Below, piece after piece: positions 33,929 to 43,174 of a stretch of DNA of 64,000 nucleotides. Every line of letters begins with the position of its first letter. Within the stretch, counting starts at the first letter, position 1. Below the pieces are notes generated by a model, which saw only the letters and a program-made list of their open reading frames with translations, was not told where the DNA came from and made no database searches. The stretch is from the NCBI GenBank assembly GCA_965140735.1, contig OZ223306.1, forward strand, positions 3,720,001 to 3,784,000, given 5' to 3'. This stretch comes from Fusibacter_A sp965140735 (GTDB lineage: Bacteria > Bacillota > Clostridia > Peptostreptococcales > Acidaminobacteraceae). The position numbers were made by a program, and so were the translations under genes.

Positions 33929-34549
33929 ATGGCACTAACGCCCAAAACAAAATATGCCAAAGGCTATAGAACTAAGAAACTTGTTCTTAATGTAGCTCTG
34001 GAACTCATTACAGCTAAAGGGTTTCAGAATGTTACCGTGGATGAAATCTGTGCGAAATGTAATGTTACAAAAGGTGCATTTTATCATCATTTTTCGTCAA
34101 AGGAGTCCATATTAGATCAATTGCACATAGATACCGATAAACAAGTTGAAGAAAAAATCTCAGAAATATTAAAGAAACCACCATCGCTTGATCTTTTTTC
34201 AGAACTATCATACTTATATGCTCAAATGACAGTGACGCGTGGTGTAGAAATTATGAAACAGAAGTTTCGAAACAATTTAGATTCTGAAGATTGGAATATA
34301 AATCAAGGTGATTTCTATAATCCTCAAAATAGACCTCTTTTAAAAACCTTTGCAAAGGTATACAATGAACTTCAAGAAATCGGAGAAGTCAGTTTAGAGT
34401 TCTCATTTGAGCATTTTTTTCACTTTTTGATAGTCGTCTATGATGGGATTGTATTAGACTGGTGTTACCATAATGGCAGTTATGATTTGCCAAGTGCAGT
34501 ACAAGAAGCGACAAAACGGTGTATATGGGGGTTTAAAGTGAATAGATAA
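33929..34549 (+). CDS. TetR/AcrR-family regulator
   Basis: A 206-residue regulator. The N-terminal HTH (about 14-62) reads VALELITAKGFQNVTVDEIC and NVTKGAFYHHFSSKESI, a textbook TetR domain. The C-terminal ligand-binding half is not recognisable. It is divergent from the esterase gene with an operator-like palindrome between, so it most likely represses the esterase and possibly itself, releasing DNA when an ester or related compound binds. AAGGAG precedes the ATG. A terminator follows directly. Confidence 0.92.
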   Translation: MALTPKTKYAKGYRTKKLVLNVALELITAKGFQNVTVDEICAKCNVTKGAFYHHFSSKESILDQLHIDTDKQVEEKISEILKKPPSLDLFSELSYLYAQMTVTRGVEIMKQKFRNNLDSEDWNINQGDFYNPQNRPLLKTFAKVYNELQEIGEVSLEFSFEHFFHFLIVVYDGIVLDWCYHNGSYDLPSAVQEATKRCIWGFKVNR

Positions 34550-34554
34550 AAAAA

Positions 34555-34589
34555 ATGAAGCAATGGCTTAATTCATTGCTTCATTTTTT
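34555..34589 (+). terminator. Terminator after the tetR-type gene
   Basis: ATGAAGCAATG (34555-34565) pairs with CATTGCTTCAT (34574-34584), followed by TTTTTT. Confidence 0.9.
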
Positions 34590-34760
34590 GAAATTTGTTT
34601 TGCTTTTTTTTTCAGATGCCGATACAATAGATACTGCGAGTATGTTTTTGAGTTGTAATTTTTTTTAATCCAACTGCACGTTCAGTTTTTATTATGAATG
34701 TAACTTTTGAACCGGATGATGCTGATTGGAATAACTTAAATAGAATGACGGAGGGGCTGT

Positions 34761-35048
34761 ATGATAAAAGTAGTTGCAAAAAGTATTGCTATTAAAGGGA
34801 AAGAAGCTGAGATTATTGAACTATCCAAAGAATTGGTATTAGAATCTAGAAAGGAACTAGGCTGTGTTCGCTATGAAATGTATCAAGATCAAAAAAATGA
34901 ATCTATTTTTACAATGATTGAAACATGGAAGGACAGAGAAACATTTTTAAGACATAAGGAAATGCCTCATGTTAAGCGACTTGTGCCACAACTTAATGCA
35001 CTTAGAGCAGAAAAGGCAGTCGTAGATGTCTATACCTTAGTTATTTAG
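34761..35048 (+). CDS. Antibiotic-biosynthesis-monooxygenase (ABM) domain protein, YgiN-like
   Basis: A 95-residue single-domain protein. The ferredoxin-like ABM fold is visible as IKVVAKSIAIKGKEAEIIEL, LGCVRYEMYQDQ, FTMIETWKDRETFLRHKEMPHV and the C-terminal strand VVDVYTLVI. Members dimerise and act on quinones or serve unknown oxidative roles without metal or flavin. A strong GGAGGGG precedes the ATG. A short stretch upstream (34696-34750, MNVTFEP...) may be a relic of another gene, perhaps a cupin, but is not convincing. It is a single-gene unit. Confidence 0.85.
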   Translation: MIKVVAKSIAIKGKEAEIIELSKELVLESRKELGCVRYEMYQDQKNESIFTMIETWKDRETFLRHKEMPHVKRLVPQLNALRAEKAVVDVYTLVI

Positions 35049-35223
35049 CATAAATTGATGTAAGATTGTTTACAAATATAGATCTAGAGCTCTCATAGTA
35101 AGATATGAGAGCTTTTTTAGATCTTTTTTTAGAGTTGCCTTTGAGAGTATCGTAATTTGTGATAAAATTTTATAGGATGCTCTTTAGAAGAGTATTGTTT
35201 AAATTTCAATTAAGGAGGAGATC

Positions 35224-37473
35224 ATGTCGAAAGTCATCATCGCAGAAAAACCATCAGTTGCTAAAAATATTGCTGATGCTACAAATTCAAAAATGCGAAA
35301 AGACGGTTACTATGAAGGCCCAGAATATCTAGTGACATGGGCATTTGGTCATCTTCTAGAGTTATTTGATTCCAAAGATTATGATGAAAAAATGGCAGGA
35401 TGGCGCATGGAGAACTTTCCATTTGTACCTGAAGCCTTTCAATATAAAGTTAAATCTGACCCCGCTGATCGACATAAACCTGATCAAGGGGCTCAAAAGC
35501 AACTCATGACCATAAAGACGCTCATTGAACGTGCAGATGTGGATGGCGTTATATCCGCCTGCGATTATGATCGTGAGGGTCAGATTATTGGCGATATCAT
35601 TTTAGATTATTTAAAAGTTGGCAAACCGATTGAGCGTTTGTTGTTAAATGAGTGGACACCAGATGAAGTGGCATCAGGGCTTCAAAAGATGGTGTCTAAC
35701 GAAACGATGTCTCCACTCAAAGATGCAGGCATTAGTAGGCAATGGGCAGATTGGATAATTGGTATTAATCTCACTTCGGTTGCAACGCTGAAATATCAGA
35801 GAGGATCGGGTAAAGCTCTGAATATCGGTCGTGTTTTATTGCCGACACTCAAAATAATATATGATCGAGATATTGAGATCGAAAACTTTGTTAGAGAAGA
35901 GTACCATAAATTAATAGGGACTTTTAAGACGCCTAGCGGTGAGAGCTATGAAGGCACTTATACGGTTGATGGCAATGATAAATTCGAAGATATTAAAGCA
36001 CTTGAAACCGTTAAAGAAACGCTTACAAAAAAGCAGGGTGTTGTAAAAGATCGGATTGTTGAACTCAAAAGAGAATATCCACCAACACTCTTTAACTTAT
36101 CTGGATTACAAGGCTATGTCACAAGTAAGCAAAAGGGATGGACTTCTGATAAAGTTTTAAAAGTGGCTCAAGGCCTTTACGAAAAAAAACTGATTACTTA
36201 TCCAAGAACGGCAAGTATGGCACTTGAAGAATCCTTGGTAGAGAAGACGCAAAAGGTATTAAATGTCCATAAAAGGGGCTTGCCATATGAAAATGAAATA
36301 GAATTTCATACACATAAGCGTGTATTTGATAATTCTAAAGTGGAAAGTCATAGTGCTATTATGCCAACTTATGTGGTGGCTAAAGGACTTGTTGGGGATG
36401 AAAAAATTGTATATGATGCCGTTAAGAATCGATTTTTAATGCAGTTTATGCCAGTGGCAGAGCACGAAGAGATGACGATCATTACTGGGAGCGTTGATGT
36501 AGAACTAGCGGGTCAATTTATCTCAAAGGGCAGGAGACAGCTTGTTGAAGGCTGGCGTCAGATCGAAAAGATAAAGTCAAAAGAGAAAGAATTACCAGCT
36601 GTTGAAGCAGATGATGTTGTGGCTATCGTTAAACTTAAAATTCAAACGAAAGGGACTTCTCCTCCTAAAAAACACACTGAGAAGACACTTCTAAGAATTA
36701 TGGAAACTTGCGGTAAAAAGTTTAAGAATCAAAAAAAGAAAGTCAAAGAGGATGACCGTGAAGACGAACCTAATTCGAATGAGGATTCAGACGATGATTC
36801 AGATGATGTAGATGAAGGTATAGATGTCAATGAAAGTGATGATCAAGAAATGATTCAATCTATCTTAAGTGGCTTTAGTATAGGGACACCAGCCACAAGG
36901 GCTGAAACAATTACCAAGTTAAAGCGTGTTGGCTATATTGATGTGAAGGGAAAATCGCTATATTGTACTGATATGGGACGTAAACTCGTTGAGTTGTTTC
37001 CTGTGAAACCGCTGTTTGACCTTGAGTATACAGGTCGGCTTGAGAAAACATTATCAGATATTGGCAAAGGAGAAGTTAAAAGAAGTGATTTTTTAAAGGC
37101 CATTATTGAATTTACTTCAGCGGCAGTTGATGACATCAAAAGAGATGATTTTCATGTGATTCAAGATTTAGAAGTGCCACATGAAGGATCACTTGGGAAG
37201 TGTCCAAGTTGTGGCTCAGATGTAATTGAAGGCAAAAAGGGCTTTGGTTGTACGAACTGGAAGTCAGGGTGTAAGTTTGTTGTCTGGAAAGAAGATAAGT
37301 TCTTAAAGGCATTGGGGGTATCCCCTCACAGAAAGACGATTATTAAGTTGTTAGAGACAGGAGAAGTTTTTAGCAACAATTTCGTCAATAAAAAAGGGAC
37401 CAAATTTTCAGCCTTCTTAAGATATGAAAAGAATGAAGATAATGATTATTTTAGTTGGAAAATGAGATTTTAG
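35224..37473 (+). CDS. topB: DNA topoisomerase III (type IA)
   Basis: A 749-residue type IA topoisomerase. The TOPRIM domain occupies about 1-140 (KVIIAEKPSVAKNIA; acidic DYDREGQIIGD). The active-site Tyr lies in KLITYPRTAS (about residue 328). One zinc-ribbon-like motif near the C-terminus has four cysteines (GKCPSCG...FGCTNWKSGCKF, about 659-684), continuing into a topoisomerase C-terminal repeat. The protein relaxes negative supercoils and decatenates DNA. Unusual: a very acidic stretch of about 35 residues (around 512-546, rich in Asp, Glu and Ser) is inserted before the ATRAETI motif. AGGAGG precedes the ATG. Single-gene unit with a terminator at 37484. Confidence 0.93.
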   Translation: MSKVIIAEKPSVAKNIADATNSKMRKDGYYEGPEYLVTWAFGHLLELFDSKDYDEKMAGWRMENFPFVPEAFQYKVKSDPADRHKPDQGAQKQLMTIKTLIERADVDGVISACDYDREGQIIGDIILDYLKVGKPIERLLLNEWTPDEVASGLQKMVSNETMSPLKDAGISRQWADWIIGINLTSVATLKYQRGSGKALNIGRVLLPTLKIIYDRDIEIENFVREEYHKLIGTFKTPSGESYEGTYTVDGNDKFEDIKALETVKETLTKKQGVVKDRIVELKREYPPTLFNLSGLQGYVTSKQKGWTSDKVLKVAQGLYEKKLITYPRTASMALEESLVEKTQKVLNVHKRGLPYENEIEFHTHKRVFDNSKVESHSAIMPTYVVAKGLVGDEKIVYDAVKNRFLMQFMPVAEHEEMTIITGSVDVELAGQFISKGRRQLVEGWRQIEKIKSKEKELPAVEADDVVAIVKLKIQTKGTSPPKKHTEKTLLRIMETCGKKFKNQKKKVKEDDREDEPNSNEDSDDDSDDVDEGIDVNESDDQEMIQSILSGFSIGTPATRAETITKLKRVGYIDVKGKSLYCTDMGRKLVELFPVKPLFDLEYTGRLEKTLSDIGKGEVKRSDFLKAIIEFTSAAVDDIKRDDFHVIQDLEVPHEGSLGKCPSCGSDVIEGKKGFGCTNWKSGCKFVVWKEDKFLKALGVSPHRKTIIKLLETGEVFSNNFVNKKGTKFSAFLRYEKNEDNDYFSWKMRF

Positions 37474-37483
37474 GACTAAATTA

Positions 37484-37527
37484 AAAAAGCCAAATACCTG
37501 TGTGAGCAACTAGGTATTTGGCTTTTT
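37484..37527. terminator. Bidirectional terminator between topB and prfC
   Basis: AAAAAGCCAAATACCT (37484-37499) pairs perfectly with 37512-37527, ending in TTTTT. It serves the two convergent genes. Confidence 0.92.
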
Positions 37528-37549
37528 CAGTATAATAAATCACATGACT

Positions 37550-39151
37550 TTAGAAGATAGATGTTTCATGTAATTTTGCTTTTTTATTGCGTTCTTCAAC
37601 TTGTCGAATAGACCATTCGTTTTGGAATAAGAGAACAGGTTGGCCATCTTCGTTTTCAACAAGCATTGTATCCATAGTCATTGAAAATTTTTTAGCATCA
37701 AATTGATCCATTTCAATCCATCTAATATAACGGTAGGGCAGTGATTGCATTAAAATAGCCACATCGTATTCGTTTTTAAGTCGATACTCGAGCACTTCGA
37801 ATTGAAGTGCTCCCACAACCCCAATGATTAATTCTTCAACGCCAATATTGGGTCTTCTGTAAACTTGAATGGAACCTTCTTCAGAGAGTTGTGTAATGCC
37901 TTTAATAAACTGCTTGCGTTTTAATGAATTTTTAATGGAAACTTTCGCAAAATGCTCTGGAGCAAATTGAGGAATACCAGCATACTTGAGTTCAGTTGAT
38001 TTTTCTGAGAGTGTATCGCCAATATTAAAAATACCTGGATCGTGAATACCAATGATATCACCAGGATATGCAGTTTCAACAATAACGCGATCTTGAGCGA
38101 GAAATTGTTGTGGTTGTGCGAGTTTCACTTTCTTTCTTTTTTGCACGTGATTAACAGACATACCTTTTTCAAATTTACCTGAACAGATGCGAAGAAATGC
38201 AATTCTATCGCGATGAGCAGGATTCATATTAGCTTGAATTTTGAAAATAAAGCCTGAAAAATCTTCTGTCTCAGGAGGAATATGTCCAAGATTACTTTCT
38301 CGAGCTTGTGGAGATGTAGAAATTTCTAAGAAATCCTCAAGAAACGGTTCAACACCAAAATTTGTGAGTGCACTTCCAAAGAAAACAGGTGTCAAATTCC
38401 CCTTTAAAATTTGCTCTAAATTAAAATCATCTCCAGCAATATCTAAGAGTTCAATATCTTCCAGAAGTTGGTTGTGCAAAGTTTCACCAAGAAGTGTTTT
38501 GAATTCATCATTGGTAATGTCACCTTTAATGGTTTTAGCCATGGCTTGTCCATGATTTCCTTCAGAAAAAAGTTCTATTAATTCTTTCTGTCTATTATAG
38601 ACGCCCTTAAAGTTTTTTCCAGAACCAATAGGCCAATTTACAGGGCATGATCTAATGCCTAATACCTTTTCAAGTTCTTCCATAAGTTCGAAAGGATCTT
38701 TACCTTGGCGATCCATTTTATTAATGAATGTAAAAATGGGAATACCTCTCATCTTACAGACTTGGAAAAGTTTTTTGGTTTGGGCCTCAACCCCTTTGGC
38801 TCCATCAATGACCATGACAGCACTATCAGCAGCCATAAGTGTACGATAAGTATCCTCACTGAAATCTTGATGGCCAGGGGTATCTAATATATTAATGCAA
38901 TAGTTATTATATTCAAATTGAAGTACACTTGATGTTACTGAGATGCCTCTTTGTTTTTCAATTTCCATCCAGTCGGATACCGCATGTTTTTGTGCGCGTC
39001 TAGATTTAACCGATCCCGCTTCTCGAATAGCGCCCCCGTAAAGCAAGAATTTTTCAGTTAAAGTTGTCTTTCCAGCATCCGGATGCGAAATGATTGCGAA
39101 AGTTCGTCTTCGCTTAACTTCGTGAATAAAACTAGTGTTTGTATTTGACAT
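37550..39151 (-). CDS. prfC: Peptide chain release factor 3
   Basis: A 533-residue GTPase that recycles RF1/RF2 from the ribosome after termination. G1 motif SHPDAGKTTLTEK, G2/switch QRGISVTSS, G3 DTPGHQDF and G4 NKMDR are all present in the first 150 residues; domains II and III follow (GVVGALQFEVLEYRL is characteristic of RF3). I start at the ATG 39149-39151, with GAAGGAAG upstream, rather than at an upstream in-frame codon at 39181. No neighbouring gene shares its strand closely. Confidence 0.95.
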   Translation of the reverse strand: MSNTNTSFIHEVKRRRTFAIISHPDAGKTTLTEKFLLYGGAIREAGSVKSRRAQKHAVSDWMEIEKQRGISVTSSVLQFEYNNYCINILDTPGHQDFSEDTYRTLMAADSAVMVIDGAKGVEAQTKKLFQVCKMRGIPIFTFINKMDRQGKDPFELMEELEKVLGIRSCPVNWPIGSGKNFKGVYNRQKELIELFSEGNHGQAMAKTIKGDITNDEFKTLLGETLHNQLLEDIELLDIAGDDFNLEQILKGNLTPVFFGSALTNFGVEPFLEDFLEISTSPQARESNLGHIPPETEDFSGFIFKIQANMNPAHRDRIAFLRICSGKFEKGMSVNHVQKRKKVKLAQPQQFLAQDRVIVETAYPGDIIGIHDPGIFNIGDTLSEKSTELKYAGIPQFAPEHFAKVSIKNSLKRKQFIKGITQLSEEGSIQVYRRPNIGVEELIIGVVGALQFEVLEYRLKNEYDVAILMQSLPYRYIRWIEMDQFDAKKFSMTMDTMLVENEDGQPVLLFQNEWSIRQVEERNKKAKLHETSIF

Positions 39152-39620
39152 TGTTTTCTTCCTTCTATTTATAAAAATCAATATAGTTAACCTTATAAAG
39201 GTTATCTTTTTTGCAATGCCATGTCAAGTGCTATTACAAAAAGAAAAACAATTTTCTTTTGTAAGGAAGCTTTCATAGTAGGAATATTTTTTAATAAAAA
39301 AATGTTTAATCTTAAGAATAGGGGGTATTAATGAACCAAGAAGAAAATTCTTCTTAGATAGAGCGGAGATTGATAGTTTTTTTCAATACTTACAAATTGA
39401 AACACAGATTTGTAAGAGCATGATCAGTTTTGAAGTTGTTTTTAAGAAATTAGTTTTCGAAAAGAGTTATTGTCAAACAAGAACTATATGTTGAGTCACT
39501 AATGTATTAATGAGAAATTAGTAACAAAAAGGTAAGTTTTAAGTGTTTGATAGATTTTAGATTTTCAGAGTTAAGTTTTTAAAAGTTGTTTTAAGGTTCA
39601 AATCTCCTGCTGCTATCGGA
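39152..39620. other. Intergenic region with a possible decayed ORF
   Basis: AGGGGG precedes an ATG at 39331 that reads only eight codons (MNQEENSS) before TAG. A neighbouring frame stays open for about 50 codons (KFFLDRAEIDSFFQYLQIE, then ISFEVVFKKLVFEKSYC) to a stop near 39495. This may be a small gene wrecked by a frameshift; the family was not recognised. Confidence 0.3.
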
Positions 39621-39646
39621 GGGTACACCAAACGGTGTACCCTTTT
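39621..39646. terminator. Short perfect hairpin with TTTT tail
   Basis: GGGTACACC (39621-39629) and GGTGTACCC (39634-39642) flank AAAC and are followed by TTTT. It stands immediately before the 130-bp repeat array, and no obvious gene ends into it. Confidence 0.8.
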
Positions 39647-40020
39647 AACTTGCATTAAATGCTCTATCTCTGCGTCAATTCGAAAAGCTAGACCTCTCAC
39701 GTATGTCTATATACGCTACGAGTCCGTATCTTTCTCTTTCCTTGACTTAGAACATTTTCTGCAAGTTAAAATGGGGTGTGTACATTAAATGCTCTATCTC
39801 TGCGTCAATTCGAAAAGCTAGACCTCTCACGTATGCCTATATACGCTACGAGTCCTAGCGTTTCTCTTTCCTTGACCTAGAGCATTTTCTGCAAGTTAAA
39901 ATGGGGTGTGTACATTAAATGCTCTATCTCTGCGTCAATTCGAAAAGCTAGACCTCTCACGTATGTCTATATACGCTACGAGTCCGTATCTTTCTCTTTC
40001 CTTGACTTAGAACATTTTTC
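39643..40020. repeat. Tandem array of three 130-bp repeats
   Basis: The period is exactly 130 bp: CATTAAATGCTCTATCTC recurs at 39653, 39783 and 39913. Units 1 and 3 are almost identical; unit 2 differs at several sites (GTATGCC for GTATGTC, CCTAGAGCAT for CTTAGAACAT). In unit 2 the ends ATGCTCTA and TAGAGCAT are complementary, and unit 1 is flanked by TTTTAACTTGCA (39643-39654) and its exact complement (39760-39771). Unit 3 diverges after about 105 bp. No ORF runs through it. Confidence 0.9.
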
Positions 40021-40037
40021 ACAAGATAAAATAAAGT

Positions 40038-40090
40038 AAAAAAGATGTCTAACACCCTTTAATGATAAAGGGCACTAGGCATCTTTTTTT
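40038..40090. terminator. Hairpin terminator for the antiporter operon
   Basis: A long imperfect stem (AAAAGATG...CACCCTTT pairing with AAAGGGCAC...CATCTTTT) spans 40038-40090 with T-runs on both strands. It overlaps the stop codon of the leftward PII-like gene by one base. Confidence 0.8.
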
Positions 40091-40446
40091 TATTTATCTG
40101 GTATTTGGTATCCGTGACATTCTAGAACTGGTAATACGAAAATATAACCGACACCATTTTTATTGACCGTATCCATTTTAAGTTCTTCTTTAATGCGATC
40201 GATCACGTTTCTAAGTTTTTCCTCACTGTGTATAATACTTATGATTGTTTTATTGTAAGGTTTGTCACCTTCAACAAGTTTTCTAAGGCCTGCGAAGATT
40301 GGAACATCAACATTGTGCTCTATTAACACTCTGCCCATACCTTCACTATCTAGAGTTGTTGCCCCACATCCTAAAGAAAAGAAAACTTTGTGAATATCCT
40401 TTAGTCTGTCGACATCATTTAATACGAGGAATAATGCATAATTCAT
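40090..40446 (-). CDS. PII-like small regulatory protein
   Basis: A 118-residue protein. I start at the ATG 40444-40446, nine bases after GGAGG. The body reads MNYALFLVLNDVDRLKDIHK, then GCGATTLDSEGMGRV, IIHSEEKLRNVIDRIKEEL and a C-terminal GVGYIFVLPVLEC, resembling the ferredoxin-like fold of PII-family and related regulators (beta-alpha-beta twice, with GxGxIFVxPV near the end). It lies 82 bp after an antiporter gene in the same direction. PII-like proteins often gate a membrane partner encoded beside them; that role is inferred from context. The nucleotide-binding residues of classical GlnB are not clearly present. Confidence 0.65.
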   Translation of the reverse strand: MNYALFLVLNDVDRLKDIHKVFFSLGCGATTLDSEGMGRVLIEHNVDVPIFAGLRKLVEGDKPYNKTIISIIHSEEKLRNVIDRIKEELKMDTVNKNGVGYIFVLPVLECHGYQIPDK

Positions 40447-40527
40447 AGGATTCATCCTCCTTAAATAAGATTTTACCATATTTTAAATCTGATAACTATC
40501 CCTTACCGAATGAAATTTTAAAAATAA

Positions 40528-41700
40528 TTATAAACGTGCTTCATCCGCTTTGGTAATAGCATGTTTTGTGGCAATTGGGCCAACAATTTCTGTAATAATA
40601 GTTGTAGCAAGTAATATGGTAACTACTATTGAACCGATATCTGTGCCAGGAAATTCTCTGCTAACTGTAATTGCAAGTCCAACTGCAACACCGACTTGAG
40701 ATAAAAGTCCAAATCCAATAAATTTTTTTACATTGGCAGGGGCTTTAGATATCGTAGCACCCAGTGATGCACCCAATATTTTGCCCAGAATTCTAAAAAC
40801 GAGGTAAGCAACGCCTAGTAAGCCAATTTGAGGAATGTAAGCAAAGTTTAATCTCGCACCTGCAAGGACAAAGAAAGCAGCTACAACAGGTGGTGAAAAA
40901 TGTTCTAAAATTGTAAATGCTTTGATTTTTTGAGGTGAAACATTAGCCACAATAACACCCATTGACATTGCTGTTAAAAGAGGTGAAAGGCCAAAATGAG
41001 TTGCAATACCATCTAAAAGAAGAAGTGTACCAATTACAAATGGTAAGAGTTCGGAATCTCTTTTAGAGTATTTGATCAAAGCAGTCATCAACAGTCCTAG
41101 TATTGCTCCTGCAATGACAGAAAAAACAATCTCTTGAATGGGCAATATAAGCACCTTTTGAAGTGTAATCACTTCATGATTGACAAATACTTTTGCCACT
41201 GATGCCGCCATTGCATAAATGACGAGACAGATGGCATCATCCACTGCCACAACACCAAGTAAGGTGCTTGTAAGTGGCCCTTTGGCGTTGAGTTCTCTTA
41301 AAACCATAACTGTTGCAGCAGGTGCAGTTGCAGCAGATACAGAGCCGAGAATCAAAGAAATGGCGAAGTCTTTAGTAAGAAAATAAGAGACACTCGTCAC
41401 TAAAATAAATGCACCAAATGCTTCGAAAAAAGCAATGATGAAAATGGATTTTCCAAGTTGTTTAATAACAGAAAGTTCAAGTTCACTCCCAATATTAAAC
41501 GCAATAACACAAAGTGCAAAGTCACTTAGAAAAGACAGTTGATTGATCGTGTCGCCGTTGAGAATTCTAAGACCGGATGCGCCAAGAATTAATCCTCCGA
41601 TGATATAGCCTGCAACGGCTGGCACTTTAAATCTGTTCATGATTTTACCACAAACAACGCCTACGATTAAGGCTAACCCAAGGTTAATGAAAGGGTTCAT
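40528..41700 (-). CDS. Cation:proton antiporter, CPA2 (KefB/NapA) type
   Basis: A 390-residue membrane protein with about 12 helices. Start: ATG 41698-41700 with AAGGAGT upstream; an in-frame start at 41736 has no ribosome site. Conserved features: GYIIGGLILG (about 30-39), GSVSAATAPAATVMVLRE (about 118-135) and VVAVDDAICLVIY (about 149-161), the last being the DD-containing ion-binding segment of CPA2 exchangers. No C-terminal TrkA-N domain is fused; instead a separate PII-like protein follows in the operon, which may provide regulation. It exchanges Na+ or K+ for H+. Confidence 0.88.
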   Translation of the reverse strand: MNPFINLGLALIVGVVCGKIMNRFKVPAVAGYIIGGLILGASGLRILNGDTINQLSFLSDFALCVIAFNIGSELELSVIKQLGKSIFIIAFFEAFGAFILVTSVSYFLTKDFAISLILGSVSAATAPAATVMVLRELNAKGPLTSTLLGVVAVDDAICLVIYAMAASVAKVFVNHEVITLQKVLILPIQEIVFSVIAGAILGLLMTALIKYSKRDSELLPFVIGTLLLLDGIATHFGLSPLLTAMSMGVIVANVSPQKIKAFTILEHFSPPVVAAFFVLAGARLNFAYIPQIGLLGVAYLVFRILGKILGASLGATISKAPANVKKFIGFGLLSQVGVAVGLAITVSREFPGTDIGSIVVTILLATTIITEIVGPIATKHAITKADEARL

Positions 41701-41920
41701 ATACAACACTCCTTTATTTAAAGTCACAGCATTCATTGTATTCCTTTGGCTAAAAAAATCAACTGATTTTAAAAAAAAAAATCAAAAAACATTGAAATAT
41801 TTATAAGACTTTGAGAAAATACCCGATTTTGAGCTAATACTCGCATAAAATAATGCATGAGAGAAATAAATCTGATAAAATAGGTCTAGAATCTTATATG
41901 AGTTTCAATACGCTTAAAAT

Positions 41921-41947
41921 AAAAGGATAAAAAGGATAAAAAGGATA
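41921..41947 (+). repeat. Three tandem copies of a 9-bp ribosome-site repeat
   Basis: AAAAGGATA is repeated exactly three times directly before the ATG at 41953. Each unit carries an AAGGA Shine-Dalgarno core; only the last is at normal distance (about 7-8 bases). Slippage could change the copy number. Confidence 0.9.
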
Positions 41948-41952
41948 AATAT

Positions 41953-43056
41953 ATGATCAAGAAAATCAAATCCTTAGAAACAGAAGAACGGTTATTTGTT
42001 TATATGTTGATATTTGGAATTGTACTTAGCTGTTTAAATGTTGTCAACAATATGATTATTAAGTTTGCCTTTGTGGCGAACTATAAATGGTTTGTCCTAA
42101 TGATTACTTCAAGTATTGGTTTCTATTTTACATTACAAAAAAATGAAAGTAGAGAACGCGCTATAAAGCCCATTAAGTTTATCTTGTTTAGTGAGATTAT
42201 ATTTGTATTTTTGCCGAATGGTTGGTTGAATATTGGTGGATTTCAACCTTCGACGATAGCTTATGTTTTTTTAATCTGCATTACAGTTTGCTTTGTATGC
42301 GAAGGGATCATTCGATTGTTTTTTTTATTTTCTGAAGTTATGGTGATATTGACACTCTTGTTTTGGGGTGAGTTACATCCCGAATTATTGGTTAGTAATT
42401 CAGAGACACTTATTTTTTGGGATAGTTTGATACAGATTCCAACGACGATTATGGCATCGGCCATACTGCTGATTATGTTTTCTAATGCTTTTAAATTGGA
42501 ACAAAAGAAGTTAAGTGAATACAGTCAAATACTTATGCAGAAAAACGAGACTTTATTTCAGATGACTATTAAAGATGAACTCACAGCGCTATATAATAGA
42601 AGGTATATTTTTGATCAGCTACAATTACTTTGGCAGTCGTTAGAAACACAAGAGGCGATTAGACTTGCTCTCGTAGATGTAGATAATTTTAAGCAAATAA
42701 ATGATACTTTGGGACATGTGATGGGGGATCAAATCCTTAAACAAATTGCTGACATAATGGCAAAGGGTATGATCGGTAAAGGGTTCGCAGGGCGCTATGG
42801 TGGAGATGAGTTTGTGCTCGTCTTTATTGGTTCCGACATAGAAAGCGTTATGGCAACTCTAAATCAGATGAGTACACAAATTAAGTCGATTGATGTACAA
42901 AAAGGCATCAAAATTTCGTTAAGTGGTGGTGTTAGTAGGCTTACAAAAGGAAATGACATCGATTCAGCTCTATCAAGAGCAGATGATATTCTTTACCAGT
43001 CCAAAAAAACATCAAAAGATCAGATTATTTCTGATGAAATACAAAATAGACTCTAA
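41953..43056 (+). CDS. Membrane diguanylate cyclase (GGDEF)
   Basis: A 367-residue protein. About six transmembrane helices fill residues 10-180; after a short coiled linker a GGDEF domain runs from about 198 to 360. The signature is canonical (RYGGDEFVLVF), with DELTALYNRRY and DVDNFKQINDTLGHVMGDQIL also intact, so it should make c-di-GMP. No inhibitory-site RxxD is obvious immediately upstream of the motif. The translation start lies behind three tandem AAAAGGATA units. Single-gene unit; the input signal is unknown. Confidence 0.93.
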   Translation: MIKKIKSLETEERLFVYMLIFGIVLSCLNVVNNMIIKFAFVANYKWFVLMITSSIGFYFTLQKNESRERAIKPIKFILFSEIIFVFLPNGWLNIGGFQPSTIAYVFLICITVCFVCEGIIRLFFLFSEVMVILTLLFWGELHPELLVSNSETLIFWDSLIQIPTTIMASAILLIMFSNAFKLEQKKLSEYSQILMQKNETLFQMTIKDELTALYNRRYIFDQLQLLWQSLETQEAIRLALVDVDNFKQINDTLGHVMGDQILKQIADIMAKGMIGKGFAGRYGGDEFVLVFIGSDIESVMATLNQMSTQIKSIDVQKGIKISLSGGVSRLTKGNDIDSALSRADDILYQSKKTSKDQIISDEIQNRL

Positions 43057-43174
43057 AAAATAGAGAAAATATAAATAACTTTATTTATGGAATATGAAGA
43101 AATTGTTATGATAAATTTAGATACAAGTTTTGAGCGTCTACAGGCTTTTATGATGTAGACATGGGGGGGAAATT

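Noticed and set aside
34696..34760. MNVTFEP... ORF before the ABM gene as a cupin
   Set aside because: It resembles a cupin start only over a few residues and runs out of frame into the ABM gene; too short to support.
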